Origin: an uncultured Rhodanobacteraceae bacterium
Lineage (GTDB): Bacteria > Pseudomonadota > Gammaproteobacteria > Xanthomonadales > SZUA-5
Reading direction: 5' to 3'
Assembly (NCBI GenBank): GCA_937928755.1
Contig: CALEZI010000026.1
Coordinates: forward strand, 1-61,523
DNA: 61,523 bases
In this document: piece after piece, positions 32,643 through 41,065 of the stretch
Layout of the letters: each line of letters starts with the position of its first letter
Position numbering within the stretch: the stretch's first letter is position 1
Notes under the pieces: generated by a model
Told to the model about the DNA's origin: nothing
The model's database searches: none
Seen by the model: the letters and a program-made list of their open reading frames with translations, nothing else
Translations under genes and position numbers: made by a program

Positions 32643-33806
32643 ATGTTCAAGATCCGCACCTACAACAAGATTTCCACCAGTGGCACCTCTCGCCTGCCTC
32701 AGGGTCGCTATGAGATCGGCGACAACCTCGATGCCCCGGACGCGATCCTCGTGCGTTCTGCGGACCTGCACAAGATTCCGGTCAATGCGGAGCTCAAGGC
32801 GGTCGCCCGCGCTGGCGCGGGCACCAACAATGTACCGGTTACCGAGCTCAGCAAGCACGGCATCGTGGTGTTCAACGCACCTGGCGCCAACGCCAATGCG
32901 GTCAAGGAACTGGTGCTCGGCGGCATGCTGATGGCGGTGCGCAACCTGCGCGAAGCCACCGAATTCGTGCGTGGTCTCGACGACACCGATCCGAATCTGG
33001 AACACAAGGTGGAGGACGGCAAGAAGCGCTTCGTGGGCTCCGAAGTGGTCGGGCGCACGCTCGGTGTGGTTGGCCTCGGCGCGATTGGCGTGCGCGTGGC
33101 CAATGCCGCCAAGGGCATCGGCATGAATGTCATCGGCTTCGATCCGCACATGACGGTAGAGGGCGCCTGGCAGTTGTCCAGCGATGTCGCCAAGGCCGGC
33201 CGTCTGGGCGAGGTCCTCGCCGTCGCCGATTTCATCTCGCTGCACGTGCCGCTCAATTCGGCGACCAAGGGCACGATCAATGCCGCCGCGCTGGCCAGCG
33301 CAAAAGACGGCCTGGTGCTGCTCAACTTCGCGCGCGAGGGCGTGGTCGACGAAGACGCGGTGGTCGCGGCTCTCGACAGCGGCAAGCTCGGTCACTACGT
33401 CTCGGACTTCCCGACGGCGCGCACGCTGAAGCATCCCAAGGTGGTGTCGTTCCCGCACCTCGGCGCCTCGACCAACGAGGCCGAGGAAAATTGTGCGGTG
33501 ATGGTCGCCGACCAACTGCGTGACTATCTGGAGAACGGCAACATCAGCAACGCCGTCAATTTCCCCAGCGTGCGCCTGCCTCGCGCCGGCGCCCAGCGCC
33601 TGACCGTCGCCAACCGCAACGTGCCGAACATGATCGGCCGACTGTCGCAGGTGCTTGGCGAAGCCGGCGCCAACATCGCGCAGATGCACAATGCCTCGCG
33701 CGGCGATCTGGCATACAACATCGTCGATCTGGATCAGCCGCTGACGCCGGAGGTGATCGAGGCGGTGGGGCGGATCGAGGGGATACTGGCAGTACGCGTC
33801 CTGTAG
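32643..33806 (+). CDS. serA: D-3-phosphoglycerate dehydrogenase with ACT domain
   Basis: 387 residues. The NAD site is LGVVGLGAIGVRVANAA (GxGxxG at 144-149). The catalytic Arg/Glu/His run includes ARAGAGTNNVPV, NFAREGVVDEDAV and FPHLGASTNEAE. A C-terminal ACT domain (about 317-387, VPNMIGRLSQVLGEAGANI) should bind serine for feedback control. It makes 3-phosphohydroxypyruvate, the substrate of SerC, so the two genes encode consecutive steps. It is the shorter form, without the intervening domain of the long type. The ATG at 32643 is preferred; the upstream extension lies in the palindrome. Confidence 0.93.
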   Translation: MFKIRTYNKISTSGTSRLPQGRYEIGDNLDAPDAILVRSADLHKIPVNAELKAVARAGAGTNNVPVTELSKHGIVVFNAPGANANAVKELVLGGMLMAVRNLREATEFVRGLDDTDPNLEHKVEDGKKRFVGSEVVGRTLGVVGLGAIGVRVANAAKGIGMNVIGFDPHMTVEGAWQLSSDVAKAGRLGEVLAVADFISLHVPLNSATKGTINAAALASAKDGLVLLNFAREGVVDEDAVVAALDSGKLGHYVSDFPTARTLKHPKVVSFPHLGASTNEAEENCAVMVADQLRDYLENGNISNAVNFPSVRLPRAGAQRLTVANRNVPNMIGRLSQVLGEAGANIAQMHNASRGDLAYNIVDLDQPLTPEVIEAVGRIEGILAVRVL

Positions 33807-33836
33807 CCTCGACGCTGGTTTCGAGCTCTTGTTTTT

Positions 33837-34001
33837 GTCCGCAAAGGATGCAAAGGACGCAAAGTAGAGCAACTGATTCGAGTGCTGCGCACCAGATTCA
33901 TGCGATTCAGCAATCCCGAACGTCGCCAGACGACTTCGCGATGGCGCTGACGCCCTGAACGCAACTCGCTTTCCTTTGCGTCCTTTGCGTCCTTTGCGGA
34001 C
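33837..34001. repeat. MITE-like element between serA and pheA
   Basis: Two 28 bp arms, 33837-33864 and 33974-34001, are inverted copies with one mismatch. Each is a run of three GCAAAGGA-type units (GTCCGCAAAGGATGCAAAGG at the start of the left arm). The 109 bp core is non-coding. In other frames the arms encode repeating KDAK/RKGRKG peptides, which explains odd ORFs here. It sits 35 bp before pheA and may cut or weaken read-through. Confidence 0.75.
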
Positions 34002-34036
34002 CAATGCTCCTGTCCGAACAGTTCGAAGGTGAGCCG

Positions 34037-35146
34037 ATGCCCAAGAAAAAGACCGAGGTCACGGCCGCCACGATCAGCCTCCCCGAACTGCGCCAGCGCA
34101 TCGACAGCGTCGACAAGCAGATCCAGGATCTGATCGCCGAGCGCGCCGGTTATGCGCGACAGGTGGGCGTGGCGAAGGGGCCGCTGAAGCAGGCGATCGA
34201 CTATTACCGGCCGGAACGGGAGGCGCAGGTGCTGCGGGCGGTCGCCGACCGCAATGCCGGACCGTTGTCGAACGAGGAACTGCTGCGCGTGTTCCGCGAG
34301 ATCATGTCGGCGTGCCTGGCGCAACAGAATCCGCTGAAGATCGCTTACCTCGGTCCAGAGGGCACTTTCAGCCAGGCTGCGGTGCAGAAGCACTTCGGGC
34401 ATTCGGTGATTGCCATTCCGATGGCCAGCATCGAGGAAGTGTTCGCCGAAGTGGAGAACGGCAACGCCGACTTCGGCGTGGTGCCGGTCGAAAATTCGAC
34501 CGAAGGCGCGGTGCATCACACCTTCGACATGTTCCTGACCACGCCGCTGAAGATCTGCGGCGAAATCGAATTGCGTGTGCATCAGAACCTGCTGTCGCGC
34601 GCCACCGACATGAGCCAGATCGAACGCGTTTATTCGCACGCGCAGTCGCTGGCGCAGTGCCGCGGCTGGTTGCGCCGACACCTGCCCAAGGTCGAGAAGA
34701 TCGCGGTCAGCAGCAATGCCGAAGCCGCGCGGCGCGCGCGCAATGCCGAGGACGCCGCAGCCATCGCCGGTCTTGCTGCGGCTCAGGTCTATGGCCTCAA
34801 GGTGCTGGCGCCGAGCATCGAGGACCGCCCGGACAACACCACGCGCTTCCTGGTGATGGGCCGCGAGCTGTTTCCGCCGAGTGGCCACGACAAGACCTCG
34901 CTGCTGCTGGCGATCAAGGACCAGCCTGGAGCGCTCTACCAGTTGCTGACGCCGCTGGCGCAGCACGGCGTCAGCATGACCCGCATCGAGTCGCGCCCGG
35001 CGCGCGGCGCCAAGTGGGAATACGTATTCTTCATCGATGTCGAAGGGCACGTCGAAAGCGGGCCGCTGCAGGCGGCGCTGGCGGATCTGGGACCGGTTGC
35101 CGGACAACTGAAAGTGCTCGGCGCGTATCCTGCGGCGATTGTCTAG
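34037..35146 (+). CDS. pheA: Bifunctional chorismate mutase/prephenate dehydratase
   Basis: 369 residues: chorismate mutase helices at about 12-95 (LPELRQRIDSVDKQIQDLIA), prephenate dehydratase at about 100-275 (IAYLGPEGTFSQAA, VPVENSTEGAVHHTFD, TTRF at 268-271), and a C-terminal ACT domain with the GALY and ESRP phenylalanine-binding motifs (297-300, 318-321). It turns chorismate into phenylpyruvate. The ATG at 34037 has GAAGGTGA upstream; the frame open from 34004 lies in a repeat. Phenylalanine feedback is expected from the intact ACT motifs. Confidence 0.96.
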   Translation: MPKKKTEVTAATISLPELRQRIDSVDKQIQDLIAERAGYARQVGVAKGPLKQAIDYYRPEREAQVLRAVADRNAGPLSNEELLRVFREIMSACLAQQNPLKIAYLGPEGTFSQAAVQKHFGHSVIAIPMASIEEVFAEVENGNADFGVVPVENSTEGAVHHTFDMFLTTPLKICGEIELRVHQNLLSRATDMSQIERVYSHAQSLAQCRGWLRRHLPKVEKIAVSSNAEAARRARNAEDAAAIAGLAAAQVYGLKVLAPSIEDRPDNTTRFLVMGRELFPPSGHDKTSLLLAIKDQPGALYQLLTPLAQHGVSMTRIESRPARGAKWEYVFFIDVEGHVESGPLQAALADLGPVAGQLKVLGAYPAAIV

Positions 35147-35219
35147 GCCGTCGTGCCGTGGAGCGGCTCAGTGGTTTGGGGTCGGCTGCCGGAGCATCCG
35201 CGGGATATCCGAACCATTC

Positions 35220-35334
35220 GTCATTGCGAGCGCAGCGAAGCAATCCAGTGACACTTTTCGGTTTTGCTGCTTTGTTTCCGTGTCGACAAAGTCAAGGTCA
35301 CCGGATTGCTTCGTCGCTGCGCTCCTCGCAATGA
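35220..35334. repeat. Palindromic repeat, CATTGCGA type (copy 2)
   Basis: A near-perfect inverted repeat: TCATTGCGAGCGCAGCGAAG with CAATCCAGTGAC on the left pairs with GTCACCGGATTGCTTCG, ending CTCCTCGCAATGA, on the right. It is the better-kept of two copies (other at 20431-20543). It is non-coding and lies between pheA and hisC. Confidence 0.85.
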
Positions 35335-35418
35335 CCAGATTCCCGAAGATCGAGCTTCGAACAACCAAGCGCCGGGGACGACGCGTGTGCGCCCACCCCG
35401 ACCTACCAAGGCACTGAC

Positions 35419-36546
35419 ATGCGCATCGAACAACTTGCCGCTCCCGGCGTCCAGAGACTTTCTGCCTACGATCCCGGTTACGACCCGGAAACCATCCGCA
35501 AGTCGCTCGGCCTGCCGCGCATGCTCGAACTTGGGTCGAACGAGAACGGCTATGGTCCGAGTCCCGCGGTCACCGAGGTGCTGCAGCAGCGCGACTTCGC
35601 CGATGCGATCCGCTATCCGGACGCAACTGCGCGCAAGCTGCGCCAGGCCATCGCGCAGCGCTGGAACGTCGACCCGAACGCGATCACGCTCGGTAACGGT
35701 TCGCACGAACTGCTGGTGCTGATCGCCGAGACTTTTGTCGCTGTCGGCGATGAGGTGGTGTTTCCGCAGCACGGTTTCGCGGTGTTCAAGCTGGCCGCGA
35801 TCGGCAGTGGCGGGGTGCCCGTGCAGGTGTCGCCATTGCCACGCGAGGGTGCCCAGCCACTGGGTGCCGATCCCGACGCGATGGCCGCGGTGATGGGACC
35901 GAAGACCAAGCTCGTCTATCTCGCCAACCCCAACAATCCGACTGGCACCTGGTGGGATCGCAAGACGCTGGCGCGGTTCCTGGTGCAGGTGCCGAAGCAC
36001 ACCGTCGTGGTTATCGATGAGGCGTATCGCGAATACGTCGACGAGGCGCAGGTGCCGGATGCGCTGTCGCTGGCCGACTTGCACCCGCATGTCGTGGTCA
36101 CCCGCACCTTCTCCAAGGCGCATGGTCTGGCGGCGCTGCGGATCGGTTATGCCATCAGCAATCCGGCGTTGGCCGCTGTGCTCGGGCGCACGCGGCTGAC
36201 CTTCAATGTCAACCTGTATGCCCAAGCAGCGGCAGCCCAGGCCATCGGCGACATCGCGCACGTCGAGCGGGTGCGCGCCGAAAACGCCAGCGAAAGGGCG
36301 CGCCTGAGCGCCGCATTGAAGGCCCTGGGCCTGTTCGTGTTTCCATCGCAGGGCAACTTCGTGCTGGTGGACTTCGAGCGTCCAGCCAAGCCGATCGAGG
36401 ATGCCTTGCTCAAACGCGGGGTGATCGTGCGACCGATGGGTGGGTACGGCCTGCCGAGTTGCCTGCGCATCACTGTCGGCCTGCCCGCCGAGAACGACGA
36501 ACTGCTGACGGCGCTGGCGGCAGTACTGGCGGAGGATGCAGCATGA
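35419..36546 (+). CDS. hisC: HisC-like aminotransferase (histidinol-phosphate/aromatic)
   Basis: 375 residues of class I/II aminotransferase fold with LELGSNENGYGPSP, LANPNNPTGTWWD and VTRTFSKAHGLAALRIGYA, in which Lys233 binds PLP. The C-terminal GNFVLVDF and RPMGGYGLPSCLRITVG are also typical of HisC. In the pheA-aroA context this copy probably acts mainly on aromatic keto acids (HisC2-type), transaminating phenylpyruvate; true histidinol-phosphate activity cannot be excluded. The stop overlaps the aroA start (ATGA). The start ATG is at 35419. Confidence 0.9.
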   Translation: MRIEQLAAPGVQRLSAYDPGYDPETIRKSLGLPRMLELGSNENGYGPSPAVTEVLQQRDFADAIRYPDATARKLRQAIAQRWNVDPNAITLGNGSHELLVLIAETFVAVGDEVVFPQHGFAVFKLAAIGSGGVPVQVSPLPREGAQPLGADPDAMAAVMGPKTKLVYLANPNNPTGTWWDRKTLARFLVQVPKHTVVVIDEAYREYVDEAQVPDALSLADLHPHVVVTRTFSKAHGLAALRIGYAISNPALAAVLGRTRLTFNVNLYAQAAAAQAIGDIAHVERVRAENASERARLSAALKALGLFVFPSQGNFVLVDFERPAKPIEDALLKRGVIVRPMGGYGLPSCLRITVGLPAENDELLTALAAVLAEDAA

Positions 36547-37883
36547 GCGGTGTTGGACGCGTGTTTCTGGTGCAGCCGGGCAGCCGTTCTTGCGGACGAA
36601 TCCGTGTTCCGGGCGACAAGTCGATCAGCCACCGTGCGGTCATGTTCGGCGCACTCGCCGAAGGAATCACCCATGTCAGCGGTTTCCTTCCTGGCGCCGA
36701 CACCCTGGCCACCGCGCAGATCCTGCGCGACCTTGGCGTCAGCATCCAACGCACCGGCACCGACACGCTGAGCATCGAGGGCGTCGGCATGCGCGGATTG
36801 CGTGGCAGCGCGAATCCGCTCGACTGCGGGAATGCGGGCACCGCGATGCGACTGCTGGCGGGCCTGCTCGCCGGTCAGACATTTGCCAGCACCCTGATCG
36901 GCGACGAATCGCTGTCGCGTCGGCCCATGCGGCGGGTGATGGAGCCGTTATTGCGCATGGGCGCGCACATCGAGAGTAGCGATGCCGGCACCGCCCCATT
37001 GCGCATCCAGCCGGTCTCGGAACTGCGCGGAATTCACTACACCTGCCCGGTTGCCAGCGCGCAAATCAAGTCCTGTGTATTGCTTGCCGGTCTCTACGCG
37101 GATGGCGACACCTCGGTGACCGAGCCGGCTGCCACCCGCGATTACACCGAACGCATGCTCGCAGCGCTGGGCGCAGACGTCAGCGTCGACGGTCTCACGG
37201 TGCGGCTGCGCCCAGGGCGCAGACTGCAGGCACAGCCGATCGCAGTACCCGGCGACTTTTCGTCGGCGGCTTTTTTCCTGGTGGCGGCAGCGATCGCACC
37301 GACAGCCGATCTCACGATCGAGAATGTCGGTCTCAACCCACGCCGCACCGGTTTGCTCGACACCCTGCTCGAGATGGGCGCCAACATCGAGATTCTCGAT
37401 CGCCGCGAGATTGCCGGGGAACCGGTCGGCGACTTGCGTGTTCGTTCCAGTAGTTTGCGTGGCGTTGCTGTTCCGACCGAGCGGGTGCCGGATATGATCG
37501 ACGAGTTCCCGGCGTTTGCGATTGCGGCGGCATGCGCCGCAGGCCGCAGTGAGGTACGCGGCGCCCACGAACTTAGAGTCAAGGAAAGTGACCGAATCGC
37601 GGCGATGGCGCGTGGCCTTGGCGCTCTGGGTGTGGCAGTCGAGGAGTTCGACGACGGTATGGCAATCGAGGGCAGGGGCCGTTTCGACACGGGCACGATC
37701 GACAGTCGTGGCGATCATCGCATTGCCATGAGTTTCGCCGTCGCCTCGTTGCGCGCCAGCGGTGCGTTGCGCATCCTCGATTGCGCCAACGTCGATACCA
37801 GTTTCCCCGGGTTCGATAGCCTTGCCAACAGCGCCGGACTGTCGATCGAGGTGAGCGACAGCCGGTCGGGTGATCGCGCATGA
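36543..37883 (+). CDS. aroA: 3-phosphoshikimate 1-carboxyvinyltransferase (EPSP synthase)
   Basis: 446 residues with VPGDKSISHRA (22-32), LDCGNAGTAMRLLAGLLAGQ (93-112), GDESLSRRPMRRV (120-132) and RVKESDRIAAMARGLGALG near the C-terminus. It joins phosphoenolpyruvate to shikimate 3-phosphate, the sixth step of the shikimate pathway. In pseudomonads aroA is fused to or follows tyrA; here the N-terminus has no extra domain, and hisC joins aroA directly by ATGA overlap. The stop codon in turn overlaps cmk's ATG. Translational coupling is likely along hisC-aroA-cmk. Confidence 0.96.
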   Translation: MSGVGRVFLVQPGSRSCGRIRVPGDKSISHRAVMFGALAEGITHVSGFLPGADTLATAQILRDLGVSIQRTGTDTLSIEGVGMRGLRGSANPLDCGNAGTAMRLLAGLLAGQTFASTLIGDESLSRRPMRRVMEPLLRMGAHIESSDAGTAPLRIQPVSELRGIHYTCPVASAQIKSCVLLAGLYADGDTSVTEPAATRDYTERMLAALGADVSVDGLTVRLRPGRRLQAQPIAVPGDFSSAAFFLVAAAIAPTADLTIENVGLNPRRTGLLDTLLEMGANIEILDRREIAGEPVGDLRVRSSSLRGVAVPTERVPDMIDEFPAFAIAAACAAGRSEVRGAHELRVKESDRIAAMARGLGALGVAVEEFDDGMAIEGRGRFDTGTIDSRGDHRIAMSFAVASLRASGALRILDCANVDTSFPGFDSLANSAGLSIEVSDSRSGDRA

Positions 37884-38578
37884 CGGTTGCTGTGAATCAC
37901 GACGCGAGTGCCCCGGTGATCACCATCGATGGGCCCAGCGGTTCCGGAAAGGGCACCATCAGTCGTGCGGTCGCGCGTGCGCTGGGTTGGCATTTCCTCG
38001 ATTCGGGTGCGCTTTACCGCGGTGTCGGGGTCGCTGCGCTGCGCGCCGGCATCGATCTGGCGGACGTGCAGTCGCTTGCCGCTCTGGCGCTGACGGCAGA
38101 TATCCGCTTCGAAGACCGCATCGACGGTGAGCCGCATGTGTGGCTCGGGCGCGAGGACATTTCGCACGCGATCCGCACTGAGGAAGCCGGTCAGGCGGCA
38201 TCCAGGGTAGCCGCCCAACCCGCCGTGCGTGATGCCCTGCTGGCTAGGCAGCGCGCGTTTCAGCAACAGCCGGGGCTGGTCGCCGATGGCCGCGACATGG
38301 GGACCATCGTGTTCCCGGCTGCCGAACTGAAAGTGTTCCTGACTGCCAGCGCCGACGAGCGCGCGCGACGCAGGCTTAAGCAGTTGAGCGAAAAGGGTAT
38401 TCGAGCTATTCTATCGGCCCTTTTGCGCGAGATTGAGGAACGCGACCTGCGCGACCGTACACGGTCGGTGGCGCCGCTGATTCCCGCGCATGATGCCCGC
38501 ACCATCGATTCGACCAGCCGGTCGATCGCCGATGTGGTGGGCACCGTGCTCGCCTGGGCAGCGCCGCTGAGGCGCTGA
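37880..38578 (+). CDS. cmk: Cytidylate kinase
   Basis: 232 residues. P-loop GPSGSGKGT (18-26), FLDSGALYRGVGVAAL, VADGRDMGTIVFP and the lid-region Arg run ERARRRLKQLSEKG are characteristic. It phosphorylates CMP and dCMP. The gene starts with an ATG that overlaps the aroA stop. rpsA follows, with a hairpin and T-run in the 150 bp gap. Confidence 0.95.
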   Translation: MTVAVNHDASAPVITIDGPSGSGKGTISRAVARALGWHFLDSGALYRGVGVAALRAGIDLADVQSLAALALTADIRFEDRIDGEPHVWLGREDISHAIRTEEAGQAASRVAAQPAVRDALLARQRAFQQQPGLVADGRDMGTIVFPAAELKVFLTASADERARRRLKQLSEKGIRAILSALLREIEERDLRDRTRSVAPLIPAHDARTIDSTSRSIADVVGTVLAWAAPLRR

Positions 38579-38678
38579 CCGCAGCCTCGCAAGATCGGGA
38601 TCAACCCCGGGATTTCCCCGGAATTCAATAACCTACGCGGAGCAATCCGCACACTCGAAAGAGGGTGGATCAACGTCG

Positions 38679-38712
38679 GGCGCACTCACCAGGTGAGGCG
38701 TGCCGCGTTTTT
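38679..38712 (+). terminator. Hairpin plus T-run in the cmk-rpsA gap
   Basis: GGCGCACTCA (38679-38688) pairs with TGAGGCGTGCC (38694-38704), with one bulged G and one mismatch, followed by GCG and TTTTT (38708-38712). It has the form of an intrinsic terminator but lies only 20 bp before the rpsA start, so it could act as a leader attenuator or a regulated fold rather than a simple end of the cmk transcript. Confidence 0.6.
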
Positions 38713-38731
38713 CCGATTTCTGGAATCAACC

Positions 38732-40396
38732 ATGACTGAAAGTTTTGCCGAACTGTTTGAACAGAGCGAGCGCATCAGCAAGCTCAAGCCGGGCGCAATC
38801 GTCACCGGCACCGTTGTTGAAATCCGCAGCGACGTGGTCATCGTCAATGCGGGTCTGAAGTCCGAGGGCGTAGTGCCCATCGAGCAGTTCCGCAATGAAG
38901 CGGGCGAGCTCGAAGTGAGCGTAGGCGACGAGGTGAAGGTCGCCCTCGATGCCCTCGAGGACGGTTTCGGCGAAACGCGGCTGTCGCGTGAGAAAGCCAA
39001 GCGCGCGATGGTGTGGGACGAGCTCGAAGATGCTCAGTCCAAGGACCAGACCGTGGTCGGCCGCATCAGCGGCAAGGTCAAGGGCGGCTTCACGGTCGAC
39101 ATCAAGGACATCCGCGCGTTCCTGCCGGGCTCCCTGGTCGACGTGCGTCCGGTCCGCGATCCGGTTTACCTGGAAGGCAAGGATCTCGAGTTCAAGATCA
39201 TCAAACTCGATCGCAAGCGCAACAATGTCGTGGTCTCCCGCCGTGCGGTGGTCGAGAGCGAGTTCAGCGTCGAGCGCGAGCAGTTGATGGAGAAGCTCAA
39301 GGAAGGCGCAGTGCTCAAGGGTGTGGTCAAGAACCTCACCGATTACGGCGCGTTCGTCGACCTCGGCGGCATCGATGGTCTGCTGCACATCACCGACATG
39401 GCGTGGAAGCGCGTGCGTCATCCGTCCGAAGTGGTCAACGTCGGTGACGAGATCGATGTGCGCGTGCTGCGCTTCGACCGCGAGCGCAACCGCGTGTCGC
39501 TGGGTCTGAAGCAGCTCGGCGACGATCCGTGGGTCAACATCTCGCGTCGTTATCCGCAGGGCACGCGTCTGTTCGGCAAGGTTTCCAACGTCACCGAATA
39601 CGGCGCGTTCGTGGAACTGGAGCCGGGCGTCGAAGGCCTGGTGCACGTGTCGGAAATGGACTGGACCAACAAGAACGTCAATCCGGCCAAGATCGTTGCC
39701 ATCGGCGACGAAACCGAAGTCACCGTGCTCGACATCGACGAGGAGCGTCGCCGCATTTCGCTGGGCATGAAGCAGTGCACCAGCAATCCGTGGGAGGCTT
39801 TCGCCGGCACCTTCAAGAAGGGCGACCGCGTTTCGGGCCAGATCAAGTCGATCACCGATTTCGGCATCTTCGTCGGCCTGGATGGCGGCATCGATGGCCT
39901 GGTGCATCTGTCCGACATCTCCTGGAACGGCACTGGCGAAGACCTGGTGCGCAACTTCAAGAAGGGCGAGGACATCGAAGCGGTGGTGCTGGCCGTGGAT
40001 CCCGAGCGTGAGCGCATTTCGCTCGGCATCAAGCAGTTGGAGCAGGATCCGTTCGGCAGCTACATGGCGGCGCATCCGAAGGGCAGCATCGTCAACGGCA
40101 TCGTTCGCGAAGTCGATGCGCGCGGCGTTACGGTCGATCTCGGCGAAGGCGTCGAGGGTTACCTGCGCGCCTCGGACATCGCCAAGGAGCGCGTCGACGA
40201 CGCCACTCTGCATTACAAGGCGGGCGAGAAGATCGAGGCCAAGTTCACGGGTCTGGACCGTCGTGGTCGCACGCTGCAACTGTCGATCCGTGCCAAGGAA
40301 GACGACGAACTGGCCGACGCGCTGGAGGAGTATCACAATACCTCCATCGGCACCACCAAGCTCGGTGCGTTGCTGAAAGAGCAGTTGAGCCGCTGA
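38732..40396 (+). CDS. rpsA: 30S ribosomal protein S1
   Basis: 554 residues comprising six S1 (OB-fold) repeats, typical of the gammaproteobacterial protein (about 557 residues). Repeats include LKPGAIVTGTVVEIRSDVVIV, GAVLKGVVKNLTDYGAFVDLG, GTRLFGKVSNVTEYGAFVELE, GDRVSGQIKSITDFGIFVGLD and GSIVNGIVREVDARGVTVDLG. S1 binds mRNA leaders on the 30S subunit and enables initiation on structured or weakly SD-bearing mRNAs. In E. coli it represses its own translation through a structured leader; a hairpin with a T-run lies in the leader here. ATG at 38732. A strong terminator follows. Confidence 0.98.
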   Translation: MTESFAELFEQSERISKLKPGAIVTGTVVEIRSDVVIVNAGLKSEGVVPIEQFRNEAGELEVSVGDEVKVALDALEDGFGETRLSREKAKRAMVWDELEDAQSKDQTVVGRISGKVKGGFTVDIKDIRAFLPGSLVDVRPVRDPVYLEGKDLEFKIIKLDRKRNNVVVSRRAVVESEFSVEREQLMEKLKEGAVLKGVVKNLTDYGAFVDLGGIDGLLHITDMAWKRVRHPSEVVNVGDEIDVRVLRFDRERNRVSLGLKQLGDDPWVNISRRYPQGTRLFGKVSNVTEYGAFVELEPGVEGLVHVSEMDWTNKNVNPAKIVAIGDETEVTVLDIDEERRRISLGMKQCTSNPWEAFAGTFKKGDRVSGQIKSITDFGIFVGLDGGIDGLVHLSDISWNGTGEDLVRNFKKGEDIEAVVLAVDPERERISLGIKQLEQDPFGSYMAAHPKGSIVNGIVREVDARGVTVDLGEGVEGYLRASDIAKERVDDATLHYKAGEKIEAKFTGLDRRGRTLQLSIRAKEDDELADALEEYHNTSIGTTKLGALLKEQLSR

Positions 40397-40412
40397 TCGT
40401 TGTGGTTCAATG

Positions 40413-40440
40413 ACCGGGGTGCCATCGCACCCCGGTTGTT
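40413..40440 (+). terminator. Intrinsic terminator after rpsA
   Basis: ACCGGGGTGC (40413-40422) and GCACCCCGGT (40427-40436) form a perfect 10 bp stem with a CATC loop, followed by TGTTT. It should end most rpsA transcripts before ihfB, or allow partial read-through. Confidence 0.85.
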
Positions 40441-40480
40441 TCCGCCGCATCCATTCGACCCTGTTGCTGGAGTGCCGATC

Positions 40481-40804
40481 GTGACCAAGTCCGAACTGAT
40501 ACTGGCATTGTCCGGGCGCCAGACGCACCTCGCGCAACCCGACGTCGAACTTGCGGTGAAATCCGTCATCGACCAAATGGCCGACTCGCTGGCGACCGGG
40601 GAACGCATCGAAGTGCGTGGCTTCGGCAGCTTCTCCCTGCATTTTCGACCGCCGCGCATGGGTCGCAACCCGAAGACCGGCGACGTCGTCGCGCTCTCCG
40701 GGAAATATGTGCCGCATTTCAAACCCGGCAAGGAACTGCGCGAACGCGTCAACCAGGGCGCACAAGCAGCGACTACGGCGTCAGCCGGGCGCGGCAGACG
40801 CTGA
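40481..40804 (+). CDS. ihfB: Integration host factor subunit beta
   Basis: 107 residues of the HU/IHF fold starting with GTG at 40481 (GGAG 8 bp upstream): MTKSELILALSGRQTHLAQP, VKSVIDQMADSLATGERIEV, and the DNA-bending arm RGFGSFSLHFRPPRMGRNPK, with the intercalating Pro64 in RNPKTG. It pairs with IhfA to bend DNA at specific sites. rpsA-ihfB adjacency is conserved in gammaproteobacteria, which supports the beta-subunit call. A short Ala/Thr/Arg tail follows the usual end. Confidence 0.95.
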   Translation: MTKSELILALSGRQTHLAQPDVELAVKSVIDQMADSLATGERIEVRGFGSFSLHFRPPRMGRNPKTGDVVALSGKYVPHFKPGKELRERVNQGAQAATTASAGRGRR

Positions 40805-40816
40805 CGAGACCCCGGC

Positions 40817-41059
40817 GTGAAACTGACCGCTCGGATCCTCCTGATTCTGGCTCTGGGCACAGTGCTGGTCTTTGCTGCATTCAACTCCACGATGGTGACC
40901 ATAGACGCCCTTTTCGGCGGGGTGACCTTGCCGCTCGGCGTCGCGCTGGTGGCCTTCTTCGCACTCGGCAGTCTGGCCGGATCGCTCGGCCTTTATCTGG
41001 CGGTGGTGTTGCGACTGAAGCGCGATTTGCGGCGAGCAGTCCGCAGCAACGAGTCCTGA
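40817..41059 (+). CDS. lapA: LapA family inner-membrane protein
   Basis: 80 residues starting with GTG at 40817. Two membrane segments (RILLILALGTVLVFAAFN and LGVALVAFFALGSLAGSLGLYLAVVLRLKRDLRR) and the NSTMVTIDALFGGVTLPL linker identify the LapA/DUF1049 family. LapA works with LapB at the inner membrane to control lipopolysaccharide synthesis, in E. coli through FtsH-mediated LpxC turnover. lapB begins 6 bp downstream. Confidence 0.92.
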   Translation: MKLTARILLILALGTVLVFAAFNSTMVTIDALFGGVTLPLGVALVAFFALGSLAGSLGLYLAVVLRLKRDLRRAVRSNES

Positions 41060-41065
41060 CAGCGC

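Noticed and set aside
31401..34004. 867-codon minus-strand ORF opposite serC and serA
   Set aside because: Its first residues (RKGRKGKR) come from the repeat at 33974-34001, and the rest mirrors serC/serA.
38726..40765. 679-codon minus-strand ORF opposite rpsA
   Set aside because: It is a GC-driven mirror of rpsA and ihfB. The plus-strand products are certain and this frame has no family pattern.
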